Below are positions 50,908 through 63,396 of a stretch of 64,000 bases of DNA, piece after piece. Positions within the stretch are counted from its first letter, which is position 1. Each line of letters begins with the position of its first letter. The DNA comes from Caprimulgus europaeus (lineage: Eukaryota > Chordata > Aves > Caprimulgiformes > Caprimulgidae). Below the pieces are notes generated by a model. That model was not told where the DNA came from, ran no database searches, and saw only the letters and a program-made list of their open reading frames with translations. Made by a program: the position numbers and the translations under genes. The stretch lies in assembly GCA_907165065.1 (NCBI GenBank), contig OU015528.1, positions 29,658,515 through 29,722,514 of the forward strand, written 5' to 3'.

Positions 50908-53179
50908 ACTACTGTGATTAATTGCCTGATTCTGAAATTGAATTACCATCAATTACTCCATTTTATTACATACATTTATGCTATTTTGCACCTTTTTTGC
51001 ATTTTACAACATTTCTTAAATTAAATTACACTTTTTTTGCAATTTCATAGGGTATGTAACTCAATATAGTACTTGAAGCACATAAATTACAACAGCAAAA
51101 AAATTATGATACTTAATCAAGAAAAAGATTTATAGTACAGTAATTTGCAGATTTACAGTAAATCACAGCAGAAGTGCAACATATTTAAGTCATTAATGAA
51201 ATTTACCAGAAAGCTTTTAAGTTTTCAATATTCAATTTGTTATTTAAACAAAAATCATACTGACTTCAGTGTTCTATGAGTTGTGTGACAAGAGCAGTAT
51301 AAATGAAAAGTTTAAAAGTTTATGCTTACTCTCAAGATCAATCATGGTATCAATCACTGAAGATTAGTAGTGACAAGGATGATTTTCTTATTAAAAGAAT
51401 CCATCAAATTAGCTCAAGTCAGAGAACAGCCCCAGGGCTTTGTATTTTTTAACTCTGTATTTTAGGATGACCCTTGAAAATATTGTTGGTAATTTTAATG
51501 AATCATATGTTACCAAGTTCAACCAGTGTGTTCATCTTTGCAGTGTTAGTAGATTTACTAGTTGGAGCCAGTTTCATTTAAAATACCAACTAGTCTCCAA
51601 ACTCTGAACTCATTGGTGAAAAACATAATATAATATTTTTTTTAAGATCTTGTATCTATTAACTTTCATTTGTAATGTTTCTGCTAAATTGAACACATCT
51701 TTTGCTTCAGTTAACTTGAGCACATTCTAGTCACATTAATTTCCTTCCTAGTACCCTATAGCCATATCTACTGCTTACACATACCCAAGTATTTCATAAT
51801 GTCATGTTTGTATTTGAACTCTGAAGTTCTAATGATTCTACAAAGGAGATCTAACTCAAATTCTGGAGATAAATAATGTCAAACTTTTCTTACTTTTAGG
51901 CCTGGATCTAGTTAAGAACAGGCTGACTCTATGTCATTTTTTCTCTTTTAGAGCAATGGATGGCATTGTGTGCCAGCATCAGTCAGCCCTGGGCAGAAAC
52001 AAAACTTGTTGCACCAGGCTCAATACAAAATTAGACTAAAAAATGTTTTGAGTGCTGAACAAGCTGCTACCTTCTCCTCTTACCCCACAGAATTTACACT
52101 TAGAATCAAATGTGTAATTATAAAAAAGATATTAATTTATTTTTGAAAGCTCCAACATTTAACAAAGCAGGAGCCAAAGTGATAAACTGCTCACAAGGAC
52201 TGCCAGCAGGTGACTTCACACACCATAACCACTTTACCACAGAGTGATTAATACTTATCATGAGGGAAAATAATATGCTATCCTTTCTTGCTAAGAACAT
52301 AAAAGAAGCTGCTTAGGTCACCAGAAGCAGAGCTGTGGACATGGCCACAGTTGCAGCTATACCGAGAGATGCTCAGGTCAGGGTTGGGAAATGATTATTC
52401 AAAATGCTAGATAAAAAGTAATGCTCAAAGGTCATCTGGATGTTAGCAGAGTAAATTAATAATCAGACTTTATATATGAAGTTCATATTGATTACAATGT
52501 AAATATCAGTTGCGATTAGACTGTGTGAGGAATGTTTTATGTCTCTGTTAGGCAAATGACAGTTTGACAAGTCATTCAAAGCACTTGTCCGGTATCTGGC
52601 CAGTGTGCACCCACTGAAGCAAGTACTGGATCACCTTTTCCTAGGGGTGACTCCCTAATGCCTAGTAGCTGTGATAGCTTTTGGAAGATGTCAATAGAGA
52701 AACAATGGGTCCACATTTACGTTGTTCTAATCTAGACCAAGGACCATGCAGAATGTAGCAATGAACTGTACTTGCTGGTTGACCTTCCAGCTCATGCAGA
52801 GAAAGGGAATCCCTCAACAATACTATTTCCTTCCATTTTTTAGTTTAGTCAATTATATTTATGTATATATTCTTATCATAATATTTAAAACATTTTGCAA
52901 TCTTTATATTTTTACCCTTGCTAAAAGGACTGCCTCTCCTTTTTTAAGAGACAAAAAATTTGAAGACCAGATTACTGCAAATTTCTGTCTCCTTAAAAAA
53001 GGGATAGGTACTAAATGTATGGATATATGTGGCACGATGAAAGTTAAAAAGAAGTCTTTGGCAGAACAGGAACTGAATCAAAGCCCACAAATACTAATTC
53101 TAAGACACATTTTCTTCTCTGTTGCATTTTGAAAGGAAGGTTCTGCCACATTATGTGTAAAACCAACCTGCTGCACCAT

Positions 53180-53480
53180 CAACAGTTATCTTAAATTAAG
53201 GCTATTGTGCTGTCACTGCTTGCACAGAAAAAAGACAAATCCTATTATCAAACTCAGTTCCATCCCTATATGAATATAAAACTTGAGCATTTTCAAGGCA
53301 TATCAATGCTATGGTCTGCCATCTAACAGGTCCATATTATCTTGATTTCTCAGTTGTAATTAAATGTAATGATTGCATATTAATTTTTATTTACAAAGGC
53401 AGTTCTTTGTACAATAAAATTTGATTTAATCAATTGAAGACTCATTTAATTGATTTTTCAGATCCAAATGTATTTAAACA
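53180..53480. promoter_or_regulatory. Candidate conserved non-coding element
   Basis: Many homeodomain and POU-like words cluster here: GTAATTAAATGTAATGATTG, GCATATTAATTTTTAT, TGATTTAATCAATTGA and CATTTAATTGATT. It lacks low complexity and repeats. This composition resembles developmental enhancers, but conservation could not be tested. Confidence 0.3.
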
Positions 53481-53820
53481 GTGTTCTAATCATACATTAA
53501 ACCATACATAAATCAAAGTAATTAAATCAATGGAACACTAGCAAGATTGTGAACCAAACATATTTTTAAAAATAAGCAATAAAAAGTATGATTTAAGATC
53601 TCAGTGATCAGAACAGCCACATTACTGATGGCTTTATACACTGTTCCTCTTACTGAACAGCTGCCCCTGATCAGAGCCTTGTGCTCAAAGTATCATAATT
53701 AGGAACTGAGCAAAAGAATATCTTCCCTTTAAAATTTCTCCTATATAAAATGGACTACACCGTGAAGGAATCTAGCAATAACTGTCATGGTGGAAAATCA
53801 TAATGTAGCTGTATGTTCAT

Positions 53821-53926
53821 ACTAATTTGCATATTAAAACCATAAACATAGTTTCAACATGGTTGAAAGTCTGAATTTTCAACTACTTTTCTTTGTATCT
53901 GTGTATGAAGTAGTATGCAAATTAGT
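53821..53926. promoter_or_regulatory. Pair of octamer-like sites as an inverted repeat
   Basis: ACTAATTTGCATA (53821-53833) recurs as its exact reverse complement TATGCAAATTAGT (53914-53926). Each contains the POU octamer core ATTTGCAT with a neighbouring TAAT. Two identical 13-mers in opposite orientation about 80 bp apart suggest a binding-site pair, but an inverted duplication by chance cannot be excluded. Confidence 0.4.
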
Positions 53927-54063
53927 CTAAATTAGGTCCGTCTGTGTAAAGTTTGACGGTCTTCCATGTGGGCTTAATCATAGTGCTTGTTTTATATTTT
54001 TGTGAAAATAAATCTCTACTTATGTAATTAAACTGAAGATTCATTTTCTCCTTTTTTCAACAG

Positions 54064-54545
54064 AGCATTTCAATGGCTGACCATTGTCCATCAGCCAAGA
54101 TGGTCTTGCCTTCTTCTCACCCTGCCTACGTGAACTGCTTGCAGGCTGCCCTTGCCAAGCCCTGTTTGCAGTGCTCAGTACACAGTGCTCCCCAAAAAAC
54201 TCCTGCGGTTGCCCCAGGAGAACGTAAAGGTGTAACGGTTACACCGCATTTAAATCTCCCACAGTTGCTCCGAACATACCTCTTGCCATGCCTGATTGGC
54301 TGGGTGAGCTTCCAAGTTTTCACTTCGGTTCCAGGTGGCTGCACGGGGTGCCCCAATGTTGGGAACTCACCTGAACAGAAGGATCTCACGCCGAGCCCCT
54401 GGGCTCACCTTGATTGCTTCTGTCACCGCTGCTGGTTGCCACGACGACTGATCCAGGTCTTACTTCTTATCTCAATGCATTGTAAGAATCCATGTGGGAG
54501 CGGAAAGACTGGTGTGTGTTTGCAAATTACAGGATTGCATCATAG
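54064..54545. other. CpG-rich block behind a strong splice acceptor; exon or ERV remnant
   Basis: Composition changes sharply at 54064: CpGs and GC content are much higher than on either side up to about 54500. On the plus strand the block starts right after an acceptor-like CTTTTTTCAACAG and stays open for 161 codons (ATG at 54073, stop ending 54558), with many Cys and Pro but no motif I know. On the minus strand the same DNA shows a CCAATCAG box, an ATTTAAAT promoter-like site and a TTCCCAACA/TTGGGGCACCC junction reminiscent of an LTR end followed by a primer-binding site. A remnant of an unclassified ERV is therefore as likely as a lineage-specific exon. Confidence 0.4.
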
Positions 54546-57500
54546 CATACATTTTTAGGATTACTTGCTGTTATCCAGGTATCAGTGATCTTAACAGTTA
54601 AGATTCTTTTTGTGTTATCCCTGTAAGTATGTTTCCACTCAGGTCCATTCCTATGCAAACATCCTTTGCATTACAGTTTTGTCAGTCCTGTCCTGTTGTA
54701 TTCTTCCTTCAGTATTAGCTCCTATGCTTTCTGTAACTGTTCAGCCCCTGTCTTCCACTAATAAGCTCCTCCTGTATAATGTATTTGGCTGTTCATTCCC
54801 ATGTCTCCATCAGCTTCTCTCCCATTTTGTCACTGGGAAAGGAGCTACCCTAGCATGCTCACTCCTCAACACGTCACTCGTAGCCTTATGTGGGAATGAA
54901 AGACACTTGTCCTTTTTCACCCTGCATGACAATACTCTAGAGAAGATGCTTCTTTCTTTGCTCCAAATATGTCTAATGGTTATCCACATGAATTTTCTGT
55001 CAACCTTTCCCTGTCAGTCTGTATGCATCCAAATCTTTCTCTTCTCTGTGCTCTTTTTTCACTCCTCACAGATTTTCTATATAAACATAAATAAGGTTTC
55101 AATAAGGCTATATAACATAAGTACCATTTAGGATGAGTATGAATTTCACATACATACAGTTAAGTAACCCACTAGTTCACAATAGTGAAACTAAGATAAA
55201 ATTCTTTTTTGAAATAAACTGACATACTGTTCTTCATATCAAAGCTCAGAATTTAGACTTTTATCTGGTTAAAAATGAAAGTTTAACAGATGACTTGTTG
55301 GAAGCCATTTTACTGAAGACAAAAAACCAGTATATTGTGATTGATCCTTAATATAAACCAGAAGATTCCTGGAAATTTTTGCAGCTGTTTGCCAAAACAG
55401 CTTCAGATCTATTGTGCATTTTCAATTTATTTACTTCCTGGACGCTGAAAAATACAGATCATTTTAGTGTCTGCCAGAAGTTAAAATAGCAGAAAAAACA
55501 CTTTTTAACAAGTGACTTCTCTTACTAACAGCAAAACATGGAGGGATTCTGCACTTGAATTGAAACCATTTAGTTCTTTTATGGAAACGATAATATAACT
55601 TCAGGTGTTTTTCAAGCAATGAGTTTTAAAACTGGTGTGGAGAAGATCCATCAAAAATAAATCAAACCTTATTTTGCTTGTGCCACAAGAAATGTGAGTA
55701 ATAGAAAGTTATTAAGACCAAAGCTGCTATCCACATTGCCTCAGAACACTGTCCAATTGCCAAAGCATTCTCCAATCAATCAACAGTCAGCCTCATTTCT
55801 TCTTGCCAGCGCTGATGAGAGTCACCAACTGACAGTAGGTTTTGAGATAAATGGGGGTTAGTAGTTTTGTTTTCTATTTTATTAAATGATTTACACCACT
55901 CTTTTCTGTCTTCAAGGCAGATGTGAGCTGATAAAGAAAAACTACACTTTTTGTAATATTATTTCGAAATTAGATCAAAATATAGTCTGATGTCTAGGTA
56001 AGATATTAATTAAAAATGAATGCAAATATAATGGGACTTGAATCATGACCTGCCTAGCACCAGCCAACGCATGGTGGTTGATTTTAGGCTCAGTATACCA
56101 GTGAGCAGTACAACTAGATTATATTATATGACATGCCAAGCTGGCAACCATGTTCAATCATCCCATCTCACTTCTTCAGAAATCAAATATAGCTGTGACT
56201 CTGCCAAAGGTATTAGTATTCCACTTGTTCATCTACACAACATCAAGGAAAAGACTATGAACACAAAGACACACACTATCCTCGTTCTACTGCACTGTAT
56301 TTGCTCCTTTTCTCCCACAAAGGCATTTAACTTATTTGTCAACCTAGGCACCAGCAACACCTTTAATTTTTAAGGCATCATCAAGAGTCACTCCTACAGC
56401 AAGACCTGAACTAATTTTCATATAACTAGATTGAAAGTAATCTAGCTCAACATTTCTAACTGCAGTCTTTGCTTTCAAAGATTTGTTAAATTTCTTTTTT
56501 CACAGCTGTATTTATTTAGTTCAGTTTGAATGTCATCTGGTCAGATAACTGACCGTGTGTATGAAAAAGTGTTTGCATTTATAGAAATATTTCATGCATG
56601 TTGCAAACTGTTTAAAGGAAATAAAAACAAATACCAGAAAATCAGGAGAACAGGAGTCATATCTCATCACCAAAATGCTGTGATGAACATAGTTCCACTG
56701 ATGTACAGTACATGCACAGGACTGTTCTGATAAATCAATAATATTCAGACTCTGTGGGAGCCTTTGAGGCTTGAGAGGATGTTTGTTAAGGGATTCTCAC
56801 TGTGTTTAGTTGAAATGCATCAGAAGTTCATGTCAGCTACTCAGCAGATCTGTATTTAGAGCAGACCTGCCAGCTTGGGCTTAGTGTGTCAGGGTGCATC
56901 AATGTGTTCAGAAAAGTGATTTATTGTGGCAGCATGAATGCCTAATTATGTGCATAGCTTACAGTTTTTCAACAGGAAAGAGCCCAAACAAGTAAAAGGC
57001 TGAAATGAGATTTATTTCTTGTTACCAGCATTTGCTTACATGTTGCCATTATTTTTTTCTTTAAATTACATTATTTTACATCCTTCACTTCTCCTGCCTT
57101 ATCAAAGCTACAACATTACATTACAAAATCTTCTTCTGTTGGATGTTTTTAAAAGCATCTCCAAGGCTTATTCCTACAAAACATCATACTAATTACTTTT
57201 TCTTACATAAGTGGTCTGTCAGTCATTTTCAAGATCTACAGTTCTATTAGTTTCACAGACATTCACTTTAAAGGAGAACTATTATTAATTCAAGTGATTA
57301 CAGTATAGAAAATACCACAAATTGAGTTTATCCTCTGGTTGCTTCCTCAATTATACAGTTTTTAGTTTAACTCTAGTCTTTCTAGATTTTCAAGAAATTC
57401 TCTATTTCTTTCAGTGAGCCGTATGAATGGTACTACATTAATGGGAAGTTATTCAACATTTTGCTTTACCTTTATTGTTCAGCTTGTAACCCACATAGTT

Positions 57501-60500
57501 TTATACAGCACATTACTTGAATTCAGTTCTGAAGACAGAATTATTAGTTCCCACATAGTCTCTTACAGCTGTCCTCATTGCAGTTCTGTTTCACAAATAT
57601 GAATACATTTATCTTCACACTACTCCTGATAAGTGATTGTTAATATGTCTGGTTTAGAGAAGCAGGGGAAAAAAATAAAGATGAAAGTTTTCACTAATTT
57701 AGTGTAACCAGAGATATTTAGGATTTCTTTTCTCACTGTACAGAACGTTTACAAAGCCCATCTCTCAGTGATTTTAGCTGCTGCTGTGAATGCTCAGCAA
57801 TTATGTAAATCAAGGTGGAGGATGTTAGGTTGGGCACACAATTAATGCCCAAACACACAATTAGTGACTGCTTTTATAAAGTTTGATTCAAGTAACTTGC
57901 CCACAGGAAGTCTCTCACAGGAGCAGGATAAAAATGAATTCTCTGTATTAACAGTCAATTGCCTTAACTCTCCCATCTCTTCCTGCAGTCCTCTTCTCCA
58001 CTTAATATTTAGTTTCCAGTATCAGAAGCAAATGTCTAAACAATGCAATATGAGATCTTTCACATCCCCTCATTTTGTTTTTTCTTTGTTCGTTTGAGTT
58101 TTTTAAAAGCTTTCTTACATTGTCATCCAGTAATGTTTTCTTAAAGAAGGATACCTTTGCATACTTGTAAGATAGCTGACAGCAAAGCTGGGATAGATGC
58201 AGCCCTAATCCAGATGCCACAGGGTTGAGCAGCCTCTGACTACTCCTGAACTGCATGCCCAACCACCTACACTCCTCACACTTGTGTTCTCTTTGGGAAA
58301 ACCAAAGCACAAACACAGCCGTATGCACCTGTAGTGTACACTGCATAAGCTCAGTGCTCTTCAGACATGTCAGGCCAATTTAATCTCAAAGCACCTACTG
58401 TGCACCTTACATACATGAAGTGTAGGTATGCTGTGTTCAGAGTGAATTGGATTCAAACTGCATGTACATTGTGACATTCATCCAGGACCTTGCCCTCTCA
58501 CGGGCTACAGCCTTAACTCCAGGGCAACCACCTGGAATGACACACTCTGAATTTCCAGCCATTCACTCATCCTACTCAAATCTATTGTGTTGGTCAGTGC
58601 TTTTGGCTCCCAGGTTATACTTGCCTGAAGTCTATACAAGGAACACTGGGAGAAATGAATCATGAATAGAAAAAACTATGCAAAATACAATGACTTCAAA
58701 AGAGAATTCAATGCTTTTAGTTATAGTTCCATTCAGATTTTAGGAGACAATCTTTTTAGTATTTATTATGTTGCTGTTAAAGAAAACTTATCTCATTGGA
58801 AAGTGATCATGGAGAAAATAACATTTTGTAGGAAAGTTAAGAATCATATATATCAAAAATTAGCATTTTGGAAACTCCCATCTAAACTTCCATCCAACTT
58901 CCACTCAAGTCTTGATTTAGACACTTAGATGAAAGGGATCTCATTTTCAAATATGTAGACCAAGGAGAAACATCAAATGTATTCAATGAGAAAGTTCATC
59001 ATTTCTAATTCATAGACAACTATTAACAACATAGTTAAATATAAAAATAGGTTCCTATCTTTTATACCAGGTTTTGAAAAAAGGCTAACTTACCAGAGGC
59101 CAATTAATGTTTCTTCTATAACATAGGAAATTATCTATGGCTAGACAGATGTAGGTGATAAAACAAAAAATCATGTACATATGTCTTTTTTTACAGTCAC
59201 TTTAACTCCAATTTGAGATAATCCATTAACACTGTTCAGATAACTAAAGGAATCTAAGTAGCAAAAATTACCCAGTGATGACAAAAGAGCAAGAAAGTAC
59301 TATGCAAATTTGTACCTTCATGTATGTCCCTGTTAGAGATGCAAAGAGAACAGGCATTCAACTCTGCAATGCATTTAGAGATTTTATGTCCTGCCTTCAG
59401 TACATATGTGGCTGAATTAAAAATAATTCAAAGTGGTTAGAAAGGAAAAAAAGTGGGGGGGATTATTTTTCCCTGGTGGTTTTATGATGATCTAAATGTT
59501 CTGCTACTTTATGCCTTGTAACAGTGAAACAGAGAGAGAGAGGCAGGAAAGGATCTCAGGAGTTTCTGTTATCCAGGGATCAGCAGTCTTCCTGAGCTGT
59601 TGTGTTAGACTGCATTTTCCATTCCCCAGGAAATTAACAAGTTGATTGTGCCATTAGACAGCAATTGCTGTGACTCAGAGAGGGAAAACTGATCAGGAGA
59701 ACTTAGCTTCTGTTACAGAAAACAGTCCTCATTACACTAAGTTCAAAATTTACTGGGATGCAGAAACTGCTGCCTCTCAAGGGCACCCCATCAAAAATCC
59801 CACTCTGCCTGGCTTCTCATATGTTAAAAACCATCATCTTGGTGCAAGTGCTGTAGGCCCTGGAGTCTTTTCTTCCAGCCTGTTCTACTTTTCCAAACAG
59901 TTTCAGTTGTATCCAAACAATTCACAGCAGATGTTTGTCAGATCTTTCCTTAAGACTCAAAAGTGATAGAGATCTCATCACCTATTTGGATAATATACTC
60001 CAGGGCTGTAATTCTTAAAATAGGAAAGTTATTTTAGAAAACTTTCCTTCAACACAAGCCTATTAATTATTATCCTTTCTCCAATGGCATATTATGTAAT
60101 TTTAAAAAATCTAAATAAAAGTTAATCTCAAAGTAAAATAAAAACCACATTACTTAAAAACTGTCAGAATGGGATTTTTCAAGCCAATACATGTTTTCCT
60201 ACATTTTTTTTCTTCTTAAACTTTTATTCTTTTTTCCTCCTGTCTTAAACAACCAGAGTGTGTGAAGCAAACAATAAACAAACCAGCATGTTTCAACTTA
60301 ACAGGCCTCCACTGAAATTCCCCTGACCCATTTTTCCCTCAGCATGCATTAACATGTCTCCATATAGGCAGCTTGGTTTCATTCTACCTGTACTGAGAGC
60401 CAGCTCCAAACCATGTAGCCATATTAAGATGGTGTTGTGTTCAAACTATAGGAGCTCATCCCCTCAGGTGACTGTATTAGCTCAGATTATATTTACCTTA

Positions 60501-60944
60501 ACACAGCTGTATGGTGCTTGGTCACAGCTCATCAGGTCTGGAAGAAATTGCTGCCAGAAAGTGGGCAAAGTTACTTGCATCTGTTTATACGTGTGTTTAA
60601 AGATATCCCGATTTATATCAAAGTTGTGTTTTTCAGACTGCACAGACAATTTTTAAGTAGCTACAAAGAGTTCAAGTGTGTATGGGAGCCACGTTAGCAA
60701 AACTGAGTCTCATTTGTATAGTACTTGAGAATTGTACGTATAGTAGTGCTTACATAGGCCTAGAGATAACGAGAGGTATGAAGTGTTAAGGATGTAAGGG
60801 ACAGAAGATTCTCCTGAGATTTTATAAATGTCTAGGTATCAAGATTCCCATAAATGTATTTAAAAGACTGTGCTGGCAAGTTCAGTTGGAGGTTAGGATA
60901 GATATGAGACTTAGAATCATAGGGTTAACTTCACAGGGTTAAGG
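54546..60944. other. Unique AT-rich DNA
   Basis: No exon or mobile element recognised. The 173-codon frame at 54610-55131 lies in a pyrimidine-biased strand, which lowers stop frequency, and contains no motif. A short AG tract lies near 59530-59545. A conserved-looking stretch at 56735-56995 is listed separately. Confidence 0.5.
56735..56995. promoter_or_regulatory. Candidate conserved non-coding element
   Basis: Balanced composition, absence of repeats and words such as GTGATTTATTGTGGC, GCCTAATTATGTGC, CAGCAGATCTG and GTGCATCAATG set it apart from its AT-rich flanks. The evidence is stylistic only. Confidence 0.25.
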
Positions 60945-61360
60945 TGGAATTAATCTGCGGAATCAAACCTTACAACTTGTAGAGAGTTATAAAGCAGGTA
61001 CGTTTTATTCGCCGGTGGGCAACAGGGCGGATTGTACCAAAAGCCCTGTGCACTGGGACTCCTTTACAAAGGCATTATTTAAAGCACACATACATACATA
61101 TTCATTAAATTTCCAAGAATAGGTTGGGTTAGGTTAATTAGTTCTGAGAAATCTTTAACATAAGTTCACTCCCATTCGCATTTGCACACTGCCTCCTGGT
61201 GGTGGTGGCAGAAAGTTTATTAGTACCCTTCATCACTATGAACTTTTCACCTTTTCTCCTTGCACGTGCTCAGTAGCCCCTTGAATTCTTTCCAAACTGC
61301 AAGACCAAACAAAACCAGCTTTCTTGCTCTAGACTGCAGATGTTCACATACCAGTTCACA
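60945..61360 (-). mobile_element. ERV LTR-like sequence, class uncertain
   Basis: On the minus strand it begins about TGTGAACTGGTATGTGAAC. It contains CTTTAAATAATGCC as a TATA-like site, then GTTGCCCACCGGCGAATAAA, and ends near GATTCCGCAGATTAATTCCA. An AATAAA (61003-61008) after a GC-rich, CpG-bearing R region is typical of LTRs. Edges are approximate, and no target duplication was found. Its 5' side abuts the tail of the CR1 at 61363. Confidence 0.55.
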
Positions 61361-61362
61361 GA

Positions 61363-61540
61363 ACACAGAATCACAGAATGTCAGGGATTGGAAAGGACCC
61401 CGAAAGATCATGTAGTCCAATCCGCCTGCCAGAGCAGGAACAACTAGATGAGATGACACAGGAAGGCGTCCAGGCGGGACTTGAATGTCTCCAGAGAAGG
61501 AGACTCCACAACCTCCCTGGGCAGCCTGTTCCAGTGCTCT
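61363..61540 (-). mobile_element. CR1 LINE 3' end fragment
   Basis: ACACAGAATCACAGAATGTC, GGATTGGAAAGGACCCCGAA, CTAGATGAGATGACACAGGA and CTCCACAACCTCCCTGGGCA form the reverse complement of a CR1 end of the same type as at 34197 and 62285. About 180 bp remain. Confidence 0.93.
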
Positions 61541-62284
61541 GTTCCTTCTTATCTTGCTTCAGAGAGCTTGCATAACATGTGTTGCAAGGCTTTGGCTGAT
61601 AGTGTGGAATAGCTTGTTAGCTATTGTAAAAGTTTCCCACCTAACACAGACAAAATGAACTAAACTTATTTTCTAAAATCTAACTATATTTTATATGGTT
61701 GCTTATCAGGATAGCTAAAATTGGTTTCCAGAACAGATGATCCTTCATTGATATTTTTGAAATCCTTTGTAACTGTCTTTTTCACTTTCTTTTGCCCAGT
61801 AATTTAAACCTTGCACTTTATATGCTGATTAATTATTGTACTCATAACTCCTTTTTCCATCTTTAGCCATTTTTTCACACAGTCTACCCAGGGCAGCTAA
61901 GAAATTCTCCATCAGCATAATGTACACTCCCATCATGCAGTCAACCACAGGATTATGACAGGATTGCCATTAATCTAAACTCACTGAAAACAGAAGTTTG
62001 ATTTTAGCAGTAATTCTGAAAATAATTGTCACAATTTTTTTTGCAAATGTTCTGTAGCATTGGGCACTGATTTGGATACAAATTCTTGCCTCATTTAAGT
62101 GTCTTAAAGAGTAATATCAAATAGATAAGGATGGTATTTGATGTTAACCTCTACTTGCCTCTGCAGAACTCTTGCTTTATTGCAGACCTCACAAATGCCT
62201 TTATTACAATGAATTACCTTGCTGTTAACTAACTGATGTACAAGGAAAAGAGATAATATTTTAAACATTGTTCTCTGTGGTGTT
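61541..62284. other. Unique AT-rich DNA
   Basis: No gene, RNA or repeat recognised in these 0.74 kb. Confidence 0.5.
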
Positions 62285-63036
62285 GGGCTGCTTTTTGGGA
62301 AAGAACAACCCCATGTTCCAGTATAGGTTGGGGACAGACCTGTTGGAGAGCAGTATAGGGGAAATGGTCCTGGGGGTCCTGGTGGACAGCAGGATGACCA
62401 TGAGCCAGCACTGTGCCCTCATGGCCAAGAAGGCCAACAGCATCCTGGGGTGCATTAGAAGGAGTGTGGTTAGTAGGTTGAGAGAGGTTCTCCTTCCCCT
62501 CTTCTCTGTTCTGGTGAGGCCACATCTGGAATGTTTTGTCTAGTTCTGGGCCCTGCAGTTCAGAAAGGATAGGGAACTGCTTGAAAAAGTCCAGCACAGA
62601 GCACCAAAGATGATTAAGAGAGTGGAACATCTCCCTTATGAAGAAAGGCTAAGGGAGCTGGGCCTCTTTAGCTTGGAGAAGAGGAGGCTGAGGGGTGACC
62701 TCATTAATGTCTATAAATATGTAAAGTGCAAATGTCGGGAAGATGGATTCAGGCTCTTCTCAGTGATATCCAATGGTAGAAAAAGGGGCTATAGATGTAA
62801 GCTGGAGCATAGGAAGTTCCATGTAAACAATAAGGAAAAACTTTTTCACTGTGAGAGTGACAGGCCACTGGAACAGGCTGTTAGAGAGGTTGTGGAGTCT
62901 CCTTCTCTGGAGACATTCAAAACCCACCTGGATGCATTCCTGTGTGACCTACTGTAGGTGATCCTGCTCTGGCAGGGGGGTTGGACTAGACGATCTTTCA
63001 CGGTTCCTTCCAATCCCTAACATTCTGTGATTCTGT
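62285..63036 (+). mobile_element. CR1 LINE 3' part, about 750 bp
   Basis: It carries the C-terminal region of ORF2: YRLGTDLLESS, VLGVLVDSRMTMSQHCALMA, SILGCIRRSVVSRLREVLLP and VRPHLE at 62.3-62.54 kb. After a frame break come [20 protein letters not shown] and [11 protein letters not shown] at 62.62-62.96 kb. The 3' UTR ends with TTGGACTAGACGATCTTTCA and the tail ATTCTGTGATTCTGTG. The reverse-transcriptase catalytic blocks lie upstream of the truncation point and are missing. Confidence 0.95.
62610..62957 (+). pseudogene. CR1 ORF2 C-terminal fragment
   Basis: This open stretch of 115 codons contains [20 protein letters not shown] and ends at the normal CR1 ORF2 stop region ([15 protein letters not shown] then stop). 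It is the C-terminal domain downstream of the polymerase and cannot be catalytic by itself. Confidence 0.88.
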
Positions 63037-63396
63037 GAAGGAAGTTTGTCACAAATTGAGATTTTACACAACTTTGAGACAGCAGCAATTTAGGATTTGT
63101 TATTAGGTAAATCACAGGATTAGTCTGTATGGTATTTAATGATACTTTATCATCAGAGAGTTAAACATGATCAAACAGCAACTTAGTTAAAGATTCAAGA
63201 AAGGAAAGATTCATACAAGACTTTCTTAAGACAGAGTTTCTTAAATCAAATCACACACACACACAAGCACAGAGGTTCTTAAATCAAATTACACACACAT
63301 AAATACAGTGGTTAATCTATGATTTAGATTTTCTCCTTTTTAAATTGTAATTAATTACTGGTACCAAATGATCTCAATTTGTGACAAACTGCCTTC
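63037..63396. repeat. 26-bp inverted repeat bounding 308 bp
   Basis: The left arm 63037-63062 reads GAAGGAAGTTTGTCACAAAT then TGAGAT. The right arm 63371-63396 is its reverse complement with one mismatch. The left arm starts within the last base or two of the CR1 tail. The interior is AT-rich and includes a CA-bearing duplication. This could be a small non-autonomous DNA transposon, an inverted duplication of the CR1 target flank, or a rearrangement. Confidence 0.85.
63238..63311. repeat. Tandem duplication containing (CA)n
   Basis: TTCTTAAATCAAATCACACA begins a 38-bp unit (63238-63275), followed by a diverged 36-bp copy beginning TTCTTAAATCAAATTACACA (63276-63311). The CA runs differ in length between copies. 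Confidence 0.85.

Larger units (their letters stand above)
50908..54063. other. Unique AT-rich DNA, partly conserved-looking
   Basis: No gene recognised. The 128-codon frame at 52746-53132 has no motif and is probably chance. Candidate regulatory sequence at 53180-53480 and 53821-53926 is listed separately. The stretch ends in a strong splice-acceptor-like run (CTCCTTTTTTCAACAG, about 54048-54063). Confidence 0.5.

Noticed and set aside
52746-53132. 128-codon open frame on the plus strand
   Set aside because: No motif, composition typical of AT-rich chance frames, and it runs through low-complexity TATATT sequence.
54588-54604. Perfect palindrome ATCTTAACAGTTAAGAT
   Set aside because: An 8-bp-arm palindrome of AT-rich words is expected by chance in 64 kb; no context supports a function.
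54610-55131. 173-codon open frame on the plus strand
   Set aside because: The strand is pyrimidine-biased, which reduces stops. The product is Leu/Ser/Phe-rich without a recognisable domain, and there is no clear splice context.
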